The notes beneath the pieces were generated by a model. That model did not search any database, had not been told where the DNA came from, and worked only from the letters and a program-made list of their open reading frames with translations. From contig NZ_CP102384.1 in NCBI RefSeq assembly GCF_024628865.1, positions 1 to 64,000 on the forward strand: a stretch of 64,000 nucleotides of DNA. Reading direction: 5' to 3'. Below are positions 51,713-61,900 of the stretch, one piece after another. A program made the translations under genes and the position numbers. Each line of letters opens with the position of its first letter. Positions within the stretch are counted from its first letter, which is position 1. This DNA comes from Sphingopyxis sp. DBS4 (lineage in GTDB: Bacteria > Pseudomonadota > Alphaproteobacteria > Sphingomonadales > Sphingomonadaceae).

Positions 51713-53140
51713 ATGTCGATCCATTTCGCCCGTCCCTTTGCCCGCTCCGGGGCGCTGCGCCTTCTGGCGCTCACCGGGTCCGCCGCGATCGCGCTGACCG
51801 GGCTTTCGGTTCAGGCCCAGCCGCGCGGCAGCGAAGCGCTCGAAACCACGCCGGTCCCCAGCACGCCGATCGCGGGCGATTTCAGCCTCGCCGCCGTCGG
51901 CGACCTCATCTATCTGCGCCCGATGCTGGCGACGCTGGAGAAGCAGGCGCCCGATATGCTCCGCATCCTGCGCGGCGCCGACGTGACCTTCGGCAATTTC
52001 GAGACGACCGCGCTTGATCTTGCGACCTTCAAGGGGTCGCCGCAGGCCGAATCGGGCGGCACCTGGATGCTCGCCGACCCGGGCGTGCCGAAGGAGGTCG
52101 CCGCCATGGGGATCGACATCGTCGGCCACGCCAACAACCACGCGACCGACTGGGGTGTCGAGGGGATGATCGAGACGCTGAAGCTGCTCGATGCCGCGCA
52201 TCTGGTGCGCGCCGGAACCGGGCGCACGATGGCCGAAGCGCGCGCGCCCGCTTATTATGACGGACCGCAGGGGCGCGTCGCGCTGGTCTCGGCGACGACG
52301 ACCTTCACGCCCATGACGCCCGCGGCCGATCCGCTGGGCCGCGTGCCCGGCCGTCCCGGCGCCAATACGATCCGTAGCACCGAGGTCGGACAGGTATCCG
52401 AGGCCGACCTTGCGGTGCTGGCCCGTATCACCGGAACGAAGCCGGGCGCGCCGGTGCGAATCAAGGGCCGGGACTTTCGCGCGGTAGAGGCGCCGACCAC
52501 CCCGATGACGATCGGCTATGACCTCAACCCGAAGGATCTCGCCGCCAATCTGCTCGCGGTGCGGCAGGCCAGGCAGAACGGCAATTTCGTCGTCTTTTCG
52601 CTGCACAATCACGAACCCGGCAACGCCAGCCAGACCCCCGCCGACTTCGCGCCCGGCCTCGCCCACCAGATCATCGACGCGGGCGCTGACGTCTATATGG
52701 GGCACGGGCCGCACCAGCTTCGCGGCATCGAGATCTACAAGGGCAAGCCGATCTTCTATTCGCTCGGCAACTTCGCGATGATGAACAATTCGCTCGACGA
52801 CGTGCCCGCCGATATGTTCGACCAGTTCGGTGTCACGCCGGGCAGCGTCACGACCCCCGAGCTGCTTCAGGCGCGCAACGCGAAGAGCTTTTCCGATCCC
52901 AATCTTTATGAATCGGTGATCGCGACCACCCATTTTCGCGACGGACGGCTGACCGAGGTGCGCCTCTATCCGATCGACCTCGGCGTCACCGCGACCGGTG
53001 CGGCGCGCGGGGTGCCGCACATGGCGGACGCGGCAACCGGCGCCCGCATTCTCGAACGGCTCCAGCGGTTGTCGGAGCCTTTCGGCACGCGCATCGACAT
53101 TGTGAAGGGCGTCGGCATCATCCGCATCGCCGCGAACTAG
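51713..53140 (+). CDS. CapA-family exported protein
   Basis: A 475-aa protein of the CapA (PGA_cap) metallophosphatase-like family. Signal-like ALRLLALTGSAAIALTGLSVQAQP; then FSLAAVGDLIYLRPM, FGNFETT, MGIDIVGHANNHATDWGVEGM, VFSLHNHEPGN and GADVYMGHGPHQLRGIEIYKGKPIFYSLGNF, the family's metal-binding pattern (D, N, H, H). CapA proteins act on poly-gamma-glutamate or related polymers in capsule loci; role here unknown. It lies downstream of the kinase, with a TGACA-N6-TGTCA palindrome in between. Confidence 0.9.
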   Translation: MSIHFARPFARSGALRLLALTGSAAIALTGLSVQAQPRGSEALETTPVPSTPIAGDFSLAAVGDLIYLRPMLATLEKQAPDMLRILRGADVTFGNFETTALDLATFKGSPQAESGGTWMLADPGVPKEVAAMGIDIVGHANNHATDWGVEGMIETLKLLDAAHLVRAGTGRTMAEARAPAYYDGPQGRVALVSATTTFTPMTPAADPLGRVPGRPGANTIRSTEVGQVSEADLAVLARITGTKPGAPVRIKGRDFRAVEAPTTPMTIGYDLNPKDLAANLLAVRQARQNGNFVVFSLHNHEPGNASQTPADFAPGLAHQIIDAGADVYMGHGPHQLRGIEIYKGKPIFYSLGNFAMMNNSLDDVPADMFDQFGVTPGSVTTPELLQARNAKSFSDPNLYESVIATTHFRDGRLTEVRLYPIDLGVTATGAARGVPHMADAATGARILERLQRLSEPFGTRIDIVKGVGIIRIAAN

Positions 53141-53203
53141 GAGGGAGCGGCCGAAGCCGCTATAGCCGCCGGCAAACGCAGGGCGGTCGAAAAGGAGCAG
53201 CAA

Positions 53204-54349
53204 TTGCAGACAGCCGATTTTCTGATCGTGGGCGGCGGCATCGCCGGGGTGTCGGCCGCCGCGCGGCTCGCCCCGCACGGCCGGACCCTCCTGCTCGAGG
53301 CCGAGGACAGCTTCGGCTATCATTCGAGTGGCCGGAGCGCGACCTATTATCATTTCGGCATCGGCAAATCGGTCGTGCGCGGCATGACGGCGTTCAGCCG
53401 TCCTCATTTCGAAACCGTGGGCGCGAACGGCACCGCGCTGTCGCGCTCGTCCCCCGCGCTGTTCATCGCGCCGCCGGAGATGCTCGCCGGGCTCGACGCG
53501 CTCGAGGCGGAGATGCGACCCTATAGCGACGGGCTTGAACGCCTCGACGCCGATGCCGTGCGGGGCATCGTTCCGGTCCTGCGGTGCGGGGGTGACGGGA
53601 TCGTCGCCGCCGTGCTCGACCGGACCGCCCGCCGCCTCGACAGCGAAGCGCTGCAGCAGGATTATCGCGCCGCGATCAAGCGCGCGGGCGGCCAGTCGAT
53701 CGCGGGTGCCCGCGTCGTCGCGGTCGCGCGCGAAGGGGCGAGCTGGATCGCGACCACCACGGCCGGCGACCGGTTCGCGGCTCCCGTCCTCGTCAACGCG
53801 GCGGGCGCCTGGTGCGACGAGGTCGCGCGCCTGGCGGGCGTCGCGCCGCTCGGCCTCCGCCCGCTGCGCCGGACGATCATCGTTTTCGACGCGCCGCCGG
53901 ATCAGGAGATCGGCGACTGGCCGTTCACCAAGACAGCGGTCGACGATTTCTACATGCTGCCCGAATCGGGGCGCTTGCTGGCCTGTCCCGTCGACGAGGT
54001 TCCGAGCGAGCCGACCGACGCCCAGCCGGAGGACTATGATATCGCGCTCGCGGCGGCGAAGGTCGAACATTATACCTCGCTCGCCGTTCGGCGGATCAGC
54101 CATAGCTGGGCGGGGTTGCGCACCTTCACGCACGACCGCGTTCCGGTCGCTGGCTTCGCGCCCGATGCGGAAGGTTTCTTCTGGCTGGCGGGTCAGGGCG
54201 GCTATGGTCTGCAGACCGCTCCCGCGATGGCTGCCGCCACGGAGGCGCTGATCACGGGTGGCGACTGGCCCGCCGGTCTGGCGGATTGGGGCGTCGATCG
54301 GTCCGATCTTGCCGTGGAGCGCCTCCAACGCGGCAACCCGGCAGGGTGA
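53204..54349 (+). CDS. FAD-dependent oxidoreductase (DAO family)
   Basis: A 381-aa enzyme of the D-amino-acid/sarcosine/glycine oxidase family. Rossmann start DFLIVGGGIAGVSAAARLA, then FGYHSSGRSATYYHFG (flavin loop), DADAVRGIVPVL, LVNAAGAWCDEVARLAG and C-terminal WAGLRTFTHDRVPVAGFAPD..FFWLAGQGGYGLQTAPAM. It oxidises an amine or D-amino acid to imine with release of an acceptor-reduced product; the substrate is not clear. The start is TTG at 53204, well supported by AAAGGAG 7 nt ahead. Confidence 0.92.
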   Translation: MQTADFLIVGGGIAGVSAAARLAPHGRTLLLEAEDSFGYHSSGRSATYYHFGIGKSVVRGMTAFSRPHFETVGANGTALSRSSPALFIAPPEMLAGLDALEAEMRPYSDGLERLDADAVRGIVPVLRCGGDGIVAAVLDRTARRLDSEALQQDYRAAIKRAGGQSIAGARVVAVAREGASWIATTTAGDRFAAPVLVNAAGAWCDEVARLAGVAPLGLRPLRRTIIVFDAPPDQEIGDWPFTKTAVDDFYMLPESGRLLACPVDEVPSEPTDAQPEDYDIALAAAKVEHYTSLAVRRISHSWAGLRTFTHDRVPVAGFAPDAEGFFWLAGQGGYGLQTAPAMAAATEALITGGDWPAGLADWGVDRSDLAVERLQRGNPAG

Positions 54350-54440
54350 ACGCCCGCATGGGTTCGGCTCCCTTCTGTCGCTGAAGGCGCGAGGATTGCC
54401 TCGGGCAGTCTGCCTCGGGCGATACCCGGCCCGAATCGGG

Positions 54441-55946
54441 CTATTGCGTCGCTTGCACAGTCGGCGGTCTGCAGTATCGGGTCAGTGCCTCGCCGGTCTC
54501 TTCGGATATCAGGCAGATATAGCCGGGCTCTCCCGCCGGGACCGGCACGCCTTTCGCTATCACGAGCGTGAAGGACTGGCCTCCGTTCAAATTGATCGGG
54601 AAATGCGGAATTGGCCGAACGAGCCGGTATCGATCGGAAGCTTCCCTGACCAATGTGCCCGATCCGATCAATTGAGCGAGACCCATTGTACCCGGCATGA
54701 CCTGATAGGATTCGACCGAAGTCCGTGCGATGACGTCGCGCGGATTTATGGTGACGACGCCCGCCTCCCAGCTTTGCAGCGCCTGTTTCCACATCTCGGG
54801 ATCGAAGCCGCTGGCAACCGGCGTTTCCCGTTCATCCGCGCGGATCACGTCGCCCGAAGGCAGCGACAGACGTTGCGCCTTGGGGCTGGAAAGAATGATA
54901 TCCGGCGGACGTCGCAACGATATCTGAATGGACGCGCGTGCCTTTTCCGGCTCGCTGTAACTCATGGTTCCGAAGGCTTCCGGGCAATCGGACCGTGAAA
55001 TCGTGACCTTCGATTGGGGCATTCCGACAACGCCCGATGCCGAAACATCGCTTTCGGCGGCGCTCGATGACGAGACGACGACATGGGCGACGCGGCGCGT
55101 TTCTCCGCTGAGGCGCCACAGCATCGATTGGCGGGAAACCAGTATCAGGTAGAGCTGCTCGCTTCCCGGCTCGATGGCGACATCCAGAAGCGTGGTTGCC
55201 TTGTCGTTCCCGCCGATCGCCACCGACGAGAGCGCCTGTGCATCGTTGCTGCCGTAAAGGACCAGCTTTGCGTTGGCGGGCACCGGCGGCAAGGGGCAGG
55301 TCGCGGCGTGGCGCAACAGGCGCGCTTCTTTCCACTGCGCCTCGATCGCCGAGAACTCGGCCTTCGACAACTCGCCGTCGCCATCCTTGTCGAGCGCCTC
55401 GAATATAGCCTGCACGAGTAAACGCAGTTCCTTTGCGCTGAGTTTGGCGTCACCATCGGGATCGAGCGCGAGCAGATCGTCGAGCTGCCGGGTCGGCCCT
55501 CGATCGCGCACCCCCGCGGCAATTTCCTGAAGCGTGATGGCGCCGTCGCGATTGCCGTCGAAGCGGCGAAACATCTCTTTCGTCTCGTGGCTTCGCGACT
55601 GATTCCGGCCCAGCGCAGCCCATTCGACCTCTTCGCGCGTGACCCGGAAGTCGCCATCGAAATCGTGGGTCAGGACACGCTGAATCTCGCCGGCGCGGGT
55701 GCGGGCCGCGCGCTCGGCCATCTCGAACCTTATGTCGTCGGCATCGAGACCATCGTCCGCTCGATCGACCGACCGGACCAGCCGAACCATCTCCGCGACA
55801 TAGTTTTCGATCCTGGCCCCTTCGCGCAGCGGTTCGATCAGCACGGCCGGCATGCCGTCAACCGCAGCCTGCTGAGCTTCCGCGACCGAACTGGTGGATG
55901 ACGCGAGCCATAGGGCCGCAAGAATCGCGCTGTTCGGTTGCCGCAT
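54441..55946 (-). CDS. Secreted multi-EF-hand protein
   Basis: A 501-aa protein with signal (SAILAALWLASSTSSVAEAQ). It has four clear EF-hand loops: DFDGDFRVTREE (95-106), DGNRDGAITLQE (130-141), DPDGDAKLSAKE (162-173), DKDGDGELSKAE (186-197), and a possible fifth, degenerate loop at 61-72 (DRADDGLDADDI). The remaining 300 residues (about 200-501) are beta-rich, unassigned, and carry six or so cysteines. Calcium-binding sensor or structural role; no obvious partner. Confidence 0.8.
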   Translation of the reverse strand: MRQPNSAILAALWLASSTSSVAEAQQAAVDGMPAVLIEPLREGARIENYVAEMVRLVRSVDRADDGLDADDIRFEMAERAARTRAGEIQRVLTHDFDGDFRVTREEVEWAALGRNQSRSHETKEMFRRFDGNRDGAITLQEIAAGVRDRGPTRQLDDLLALDPDGDAKLSAKELRLLVQAIFEALDKDGDGELSKAEFSAIEAQWKEARLLRHAATCPLPPVPANAKLVLYGSNDAQALSSVAIGGNDKATTLLDVAIEPGSEQLYLILVSRQSMLWRLSGETRRVAHVVVSSSSAAESDVSASGVVGMPQSKVTISRSDCPEAFGTMSYSEPEKARASIQISLRRPPDIILSSPKAQRLSLPSGDVIRADERETPVASGFDPEMWKQALQSWEAGVVTINPRDVIARTSVESYQVMPGTMGLAQLIGSGTLVREASDRYRLVRPIPHFPINLNGGQSFTLVIAKGVPVPAGEPGYICLISEETGEALTRYCRPPTVQATQ

Positions 55947-56092
55947 CGTTCGCCCAGCCTGTTGCTATCGGACCGAAAATAGAGCGCGACCAGTTAATAT
56001 AATGCTGTGCCGGCCGGCAGCTTTCGGTGCTTGTTTTCCGGGCAGGAATCGTGTGGATTGAGGCTCGATCAAAGCGGGGCGCCCTTCATCTG

Positions 56093-57478
56093 ATGACCAC
56101 TTCCTTGTGCGACGCAGCCGGCCGCCATGATCCAGCGTCGCGGGGCGACGTGGCTCGGATATTCGCGCTGTCCGACCGTCAATCGGAGCTTCTGTGGCAT
56201 CTGGTCGAAACCGGCGGCCTGCGCGAGGCGGCACGATCGATGGATTGTTCCTACGTATCGGCGCGCAACATGCTCGCGGAGATCAAGACGAAGTTCGGGC
56301 TCGATACGATTCCCATGCTCGTGGGACAGACGCTCGCGATGAGTGACGATCGGGACGTCGGCGCCGCCTTTCATGACCTTTTCGGGTTGACCGACCGGCA
56401 GTTCGCGATCGCCCGCGCGATCGCCGTCCGCAAGAGCCGCGCGGAGATCGCCGAGGCCCTGGGGCTGTCGGACGCGGTCGTCGATGCCGAGATGAAGAAT
56501 ATCCATCTCATCCTCGGCGCGAGCAATGCGGCGGAAATCGTGCGACTGGTCTCCGCCGCCCTGTCGCACGACCAGGTCGATGCCGAACCCGAAGTGTCGA
56601 TCCTCGGCGGCCATGTTCTTCCCAATGCGTCGATCCAGGTCGGCGGCCGCACGGTCGCCTATTCGGATTATGGACCGGCGGGCGGGCGGCCGATCCTCAT
56701 CCTCCACAGCACGATCACGGCGCGGGCGCCGCCGACCCGTCTCGTGCGGGTGCTGGCGAAGCGGGGCTTCCGCGCGCTGGCGATCGATCGTCCCGGATTC
56801 GGCGACACCGACGCGCCGCGCGATCAACTGCCGCCGTATCGCGTGGCGTCGGACGATGTCGCTGCGCTATGCCACAGGCTGGGCATCGAAAGGATCGACT
56901 TGATCGCGCGGGGCAGCGGGCAGGCGGCCGTGAGCCTGGCGCTCCACCAACCCGATCTTGTCGATCGCGCGATCCTCGTCAATCCGACGCCCGCCATCTC
57001 GCATACGCCGCATGATCGCGGCCCGCTCGGCATCGTGAAACGGCGATTCGCGGCGAATCCGGCCCTTATCGAACTGACGATCCGCACGCTCGCCCGTTTC
57101 GGGACCGCGACGCGGCTGCGCGACGGCATGATCCGCTCGTTCCGCGACAGTGCCCCCGATCTCGCGCTCGCCGAAAGCGATCCGCAGTTCATCGCCGATT
57201 ATCTGCGCGCGACGCGCGATTTCGGGCGCGGGCGCATTCGCGGCTATGTCGAGGAGCAGCGCGCCTGGGCGACGGGTTTCGACGTCGCGCCGCTGCCCGG
57301 CAAGGATCGGTGGCGCATCGTCCAGGCGGCCGACTATGTGCTCCACGCGCCCGAAGCGGCGATCGCCTATTGGCGCGCCCGATTGCCCGATACGCCGCTG
57401 CAGCGGGTCGAGGGCGCCGGCCAGATGCTGGCCTATTCCCATCCCGAACATGTCGCCGATGCGCTTGGTCCGGCATGA
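56093..57478 (+). CDS. Double-HTH protein fused to a degenerate alpha/beta-hydrolase domain
   Basis: A 461-aa protein. Two HTH segments: residues about 20-72 (SDRQSELLWHLVETGG..AARSMDCSYVSARNML) and about 92-150 (TDRQFAIARAIAVRKSRAEIAEALGLSDAVVDAEMKNI), both LuxR-like. Residues about 178-461 are an alpha/beta-hydrolase fold (DYGPAGGRPILILHSTITARAPP.., RALAIDRPGFGDTDAP). The nucleophile elbow reads LIARGSGQ, with Gly274 where Ser/Asp is expected; the catalytic His is Gln444 (GAGQMLAYSHP); so catalysis is unlikely and ligand binding is inferred. ATG 56093 chosen; GTG 56027 would add 22 residues. Confidence 0.8.
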   Translation: MTTSLCDAAGRHDPASRGDVARIFALSDRQSELLWHLVETGGLREAARSMDCSYVSARNMLAEIKTKFGLDTIPMLVGQTLAMSDDRDVGAAFHDLFGLTDRQFAIARAIAVRKSRAEIAEALGLSDAVVDAEMKNIHLILGASNAAEIVRLVSAALSHDQVDAEPEVSILGGHVLPNASIQVGGRTVAYSDYGPAGGRPILILHSTITARAPPTRLVRVLAKRGFRALAIDRPGFGDTDAPRDQLPPYRVASDDVAALCHRLGIERIDLIARGSGQAAVSLALHQPDLVDRAILVNPTPAISHTPHDRGPLGIVKRRFAANPALIELTIRTLARFGTATRLRDGMIRSFRDSAPDLALAESDPQFIADYLRATRDFGRGRIRGYVEEQRAWATGFDVAPLPGKDRWRIVQAADYVLHAPEAAIAYWRARLPDTPLQRVEGAGQMLAYSHPEHVADALGPA

Positions 57479-57646
57479 TTTTTTGAAACGACCATACATT
57501 CCGGGATGGACGCTTTCGGGCCGCGGCCGATAGCATGAGGGCCTGTCACGGATCCGCCGGGGGGGCGGATCGGATGGGGCAATGCCATTGCGGCGCGCGC
57601 GGATTGACCACCCGCCGCGGTCGCGCGGACGGGGGTAGAAAAGCGG

Positions 57647-58753
57647 ATGCGGCAGCGGCACCCATATGATTGGGACGATCTTTTTCTCGATGCGGCGCTC
57701 GATCCCGGCAAATGGCTCGGCGCGCTCGACACGATGGCGAGCCGCACGGGTTCCTCCCGCGGGCAGCTGATCGGCGTCGGCGCGGGGCGGGATATCCCCT
57801 TCAACATGGTGACCAGCTTCACGCCCGCCATGATCCGAAAGCCCGAAAGCCATGACTGGTACAGCGAAACGGCCAATTTTCGCGTCGCGGCCTCGAACCG
57901 CCAGGTCGCCCGCGGACATTATGATCCGATCCTGCACGAAGATCATTATGACGCGGTGATCCCGAGCCTCGCATCGCGCGACTATATCGAATGGTGCGAG
58001 GAAATCGGTATTCCCTTCGGCTGCCAGACCAATCTGGTCGTCGACGATTTCGGGATCGTCGGGCTGTCGACGCTGCGCAGCCGGCGTGACGGGCGAACCA
58101 CTCCGGCCCAGCGCCAGATCTTTGCGGAGGCCGCCGTCGCAGCGCGCCGCGCGGTGCGGTTGCAGGAGAAGCTCGAGGGGCATCAGGCGCATTTATTTGC
58201 GGGTGCCTTCGACGCGATCGCCATCAATGCCTTCATCATCGACGCGCGCGGCCATCTGCTCGCCCATACCGTCGCGGCGGAGGCTCTGTTGCAGTCCGGG
58301 GCCGTGCGGTGTGTGGGGCAGTCCATCGACGCCAACGGTGCGCCCCACACGCTGCGCGCCCTGATCCAGGAACTTTTGGTGGAGGGTGGCGCGCCGCATG
58401 TCCGCACGATGCTCGCGGCGACCGATGAATCGGAACCGCTGATGATCGAAGGCTTTCGGTTGCCCGAGCGCGAGTGGTCGCTCGGCAGGCTGCCCCACGC
58501 GATTCTGGTCGTCAACGCACCGCGGCGCGACCGCGCGGGCGTGACCGCCTATCTGTCGGCAATCTATCGACTGAGCCTGGCCGAAGCCGATATCGCGCTG
58601 CGGCTGTTCGAGGGAAAGACGCGGCCGCAGATCAGCGAGGAACGCGGCGTCACGAGCGAGACGCTGCGCGGCCAAATCAAGCAGATTTATCAGAAATGCG
58701 GCGTCAATGGCGAGGCGGCGCTGATGCGCCGGTTGGCACCATTTTTTGCGTGA
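57647..58753 (+). CDS. LuxR-type helix-turn-helix transcriptional regulator
   Basis: A 368-aa regulator. N-terminal ~300 residues of an unassigned sensor region (the GHQAHLFAGAFDAIAINAFIIDARGHLLAHT segment is PAS-like), then a C-terminal LuxR HTH: YRLSLAEADIALRLFEGKTRPQISEERGVTSETLRGQIKQIYQKCGVNGEAALMRRL (about 305-362). ATG at 57647. Lies between the HTH-hydrolase gene and the autotransporter on the same strand; no recognisable acyl-HSL box. Confidence 0.88.
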   Translation: MRQRHPYDWDDLFLDAALDPGKWLGALDTMASRTGSSRGQLIGVGAGRDIPFNMVTSFTPAMIRKPESHDWYSETANFRVAASNRQVARGHYDPILHEDHYDAVIPSLASRDYIEWCEEIGIPFGCQTNLVVDDFGIVGLSTLRSRRDGRTTPAQRQIFAEAAVAARRAVRLQEKLEGHQAHLFAGAFDAIAINAFIIDARGHLLAHTVAAEALLQSGAVRCVGQSIDANGAPHTLRALIQELLVEGGAPHVRTMLAATDESEPLMIEGFRLPEREWSLGRLPHAILVVNAPRRDRAGVTAYLSAIYRLSLAEADIALRLFEGKTRPQISEERGVTSETLRGQIKQIYQKCGVNGEAALMRRLAPFFA

Positions 58754-58932
58754 AGACCCCCCCGCCGGGGGATGACGCCAAGGCGGCGGATAAAATAGGG
58801 CTGTTGTTAAGCGGTTAATAAGCCGTCGATCACGGGGGTCGTGACGAACATCGCGGAAGAAGGAAGGCCGTAGCGCAGTGCGCTTGCGGAGACCCTTTCG
58901 CTCGGACTTCAGAACCAGGGGGTAACCATATC

Positions 58933-61900
58933 ATGTCGACCATTTCAAAATCGCGCCTGCTCGCGACGAGCGCGATCGCCGGACTTTCGATTCTGCAACT
59001 CGGAACGCCTGTGCAGGCGCAATCCTTCGGCATCCACAATGATCAGCCCGATACGCAGGAAATCTCGGTCGGTGCGGACGAGGAAGTCGTCGGGGACGAC
59101 ATCGGCATCTATGCCGACAATGGCGCGGTGATCGTCGACAATGCGGGGACGATCCGTGGCAACGGCACCGGGCCGGGCGGCCTCGACAGCCGCCCGAGCG
59201 GCGGCATCGTGATCGCGCAGCCGGGTTCGGAGATCACCAATAGCGGCGAGATCAGCGGCGCCGCGAACGGCATCGCGACCTCCTATTTCTTCAGCGAGGA
59301 CGAAGAGGGCGAAAATCTTCCGCCCGAAGCACGCGCGGCCGACACGGTGGTCGTCAATAGCGGCCTGATCAGCGGCGAGGCCGGGGCCGGCGTGTCGCTG
59401 ACCGGCGGCGGTAGCGTCACCAACGACGGCACGATCCGTGGTCTGAACGGCTTTCCCGGCAGCGGCGTCAACGGGATCGGCGTCGCGATCTCCGAATTCC
59501 CCGACGCGATCGCCGAGGGTGTCGATGGCATCGGCACGATCGTCAACAACGGCGATGGGGCGATCGAGGGACAGACTTTCGGAGTGGTGCTGTCGGGCGG
59601 CGGGACCATCGAGAACCATGGCGCGATTCGCGCCACGGGCCAATATAACCCGACGATCCCCGGCGCCCAGACCCCGATCGGCATCGTCATGGGGGCTACC
59701 CCCGAGCAGGAAGGGCGCAGCGCGACGCTGACCAACGAGGGGCTCGTTCAGGGCTTCATCGGCATTGTCGCGGCGGGATCGCTCGACACCGTCACGATCG
59801 AAAACGATGGCATCATCAACGGACAGGCATTCGGCATATTGGGCGCGTCGAGCGGCGTGCTGGCGGTCAACAATGCGGAAGACGGCCAGATTCTCGTCGG
59901 CGGCAATGCGATCACCGTCAACACGAGCACGCTGGCGCTGAACAACGCCGGCCTGATCCAGAGCCAGAGCCAGAACGGCGTCAATATCCTGAGCGCCGAT
60001 GCGGTGATCGAGAACAGCGGCACGATCCGTGGCGCGCTGTCGGGCATCACCACCAATGTGCTCCAGAGCAGCCCGGGAGTCTTCGAGGCGCTGGCGGCCA
60101 ATAGCAGCGTCACCAACAGCGGCACGATCATCGGCGGCGGCGGCGCAGCGGTTGCGCTGACCGGCGGCGGTTCGGTGGTCAACAGCGGCACCATCCAGGG
60201 CAGCAACAGCGCCACTGGCGCGGCGGGAATCGGCGTCGCGATCAGCGAATTCGAAGGCGTGATCGCCGAGGGGGTCACGGGCATCGGGTCGATCGTCAAC
60301 GACGAGGACGGCCTGATCGAGGGGCAGACCTTCGGCGCCGTGCTGTCGGGTGGCGGGACGATCACGAACAGCGGCACGATCCGCAGCACCGGCGTCTACA
60401 ACCCCGCTACGGCGGTCACGCCCATCGGCATCGTGATGGGCGCGACTCCCGAACAGGAAGGCCGCAGCGCGACGCTCGACAATAATCAAGGCGTGGTGAC
60501 CGGCTTCCTCGGTCTCGTCGCCGGCGGCTCGCTCGAAACCGCGACGATCAATAACGCCGGGATCATCAATGGTCAGGCGCTCGGCATCGTCGGCCAGTCG
60601 ACCGGCGACCTTGTCATCAACAATGCGGAAGATGCCGAAATCGCTTCGGGCGGAACCGCCATCACGGCCAATACCAGCCGGCTGATCGTCGAGAATGACG
60701 GCATGATCCGCGGCGATGCGCAGACCGGGATCAATATCCTGACCCCCGATGCGCTGATCACCAACCGGGGCACGATCGTGGGCGGCCAGTTCGGCATCAC
60801 CACCGGCCCCTTTCAGGTCAGCCCCGGCGTCTTCGAGGGCCGGGCGACCGGTACCAGCGTCGTCAACGAGGGCACGATCATCGGCGAGAGCAGCGATGGC
60901 GTTCGTCTGATCGGCGGTGGCAGCGTGACCAACAGCGGCACGATCTACGGCCAGATCGGAAGCGATGCCGACGGCATCTCGATGTATGCGCAGGTCGATC
61001 AGGCGAACGAGGATTACAGCGCGCTCGTCACCAATCAGGACGGCGGTTCGATCGTCGGTCAGCGCTTCGGCATCATCCTGTCGGGCGGCGGCGCCGTCGA
61101 CAATGCAGGCGAGATTACGGGCGTCGCCGGCGGCGTCTTCATCCAGGGAACGGCGATCAACACCGATGTGAGCGAAGACCGCAGCGGCCTGACCGCCAGC
61201 ATCATCAATTCGGGGACGATCCGCGGCACCGGCGAGCTCGGCGGTAGCGGAGGCGGCGGCTATGGCGTCGGCTTCGGCAGCGACATGTCGACCGCTACTC
61301 TCGAGAATAGCGGCATGATCGTCAGCGATTTCGGTGCCGCCGTCTCGCAGGGCTCGCGCGCCGACGTGACGGTCACCAATGCCGAGGGCGCAACGATCAC
61401 CGGCGCGACCTCGGGCATCTATTCCTTCGCGACCGGCACGCTTGCGGTGAACAATGCGGGCACCATCCGCGGCGACGGTAGCTATGACGGCTTCGACGCG
61501 GCGCCCGATGCGGGCATCACGATCACCACCGCCGCGTCGAGCGTGACCAACAGCGGCACCATCTCGGGCGCGGGCGCGGGGATCACCACCGCCTATCAAT
61601 TCGATGAAGACATCAATGGGCTGGTTGGCCTCGCCATCGGCACCGAGGTTGAAAACAGCGGGACCATCGCGGGCGAATCGAACGACGGCGTCCGCCTGAT
61701 CGGCGGCGGCAGCGTCACCAACAGCGGCACGATCACCGGAACGGGCAGCGCGCTCGCCGACGGCATCTCGATGTTCGCCTATGACGGACAGGATGCCGCG
61801 GACTATGCGGCGAGCGTCGTCAACAGCGAAGGCGGCACGATCGGCGGCGACCGCTTCGGCATCATCCTGTCGGGTGGCGGATCGGTCGAGAATGCCGGCA

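Noticed and set aside
51692..54328. An 878-codon minus-strand frame opposite the CapA and FAD oxidase genes
   Set aside because: It spans two clear plus-strand genes and the gap between them, with only shadow composition.
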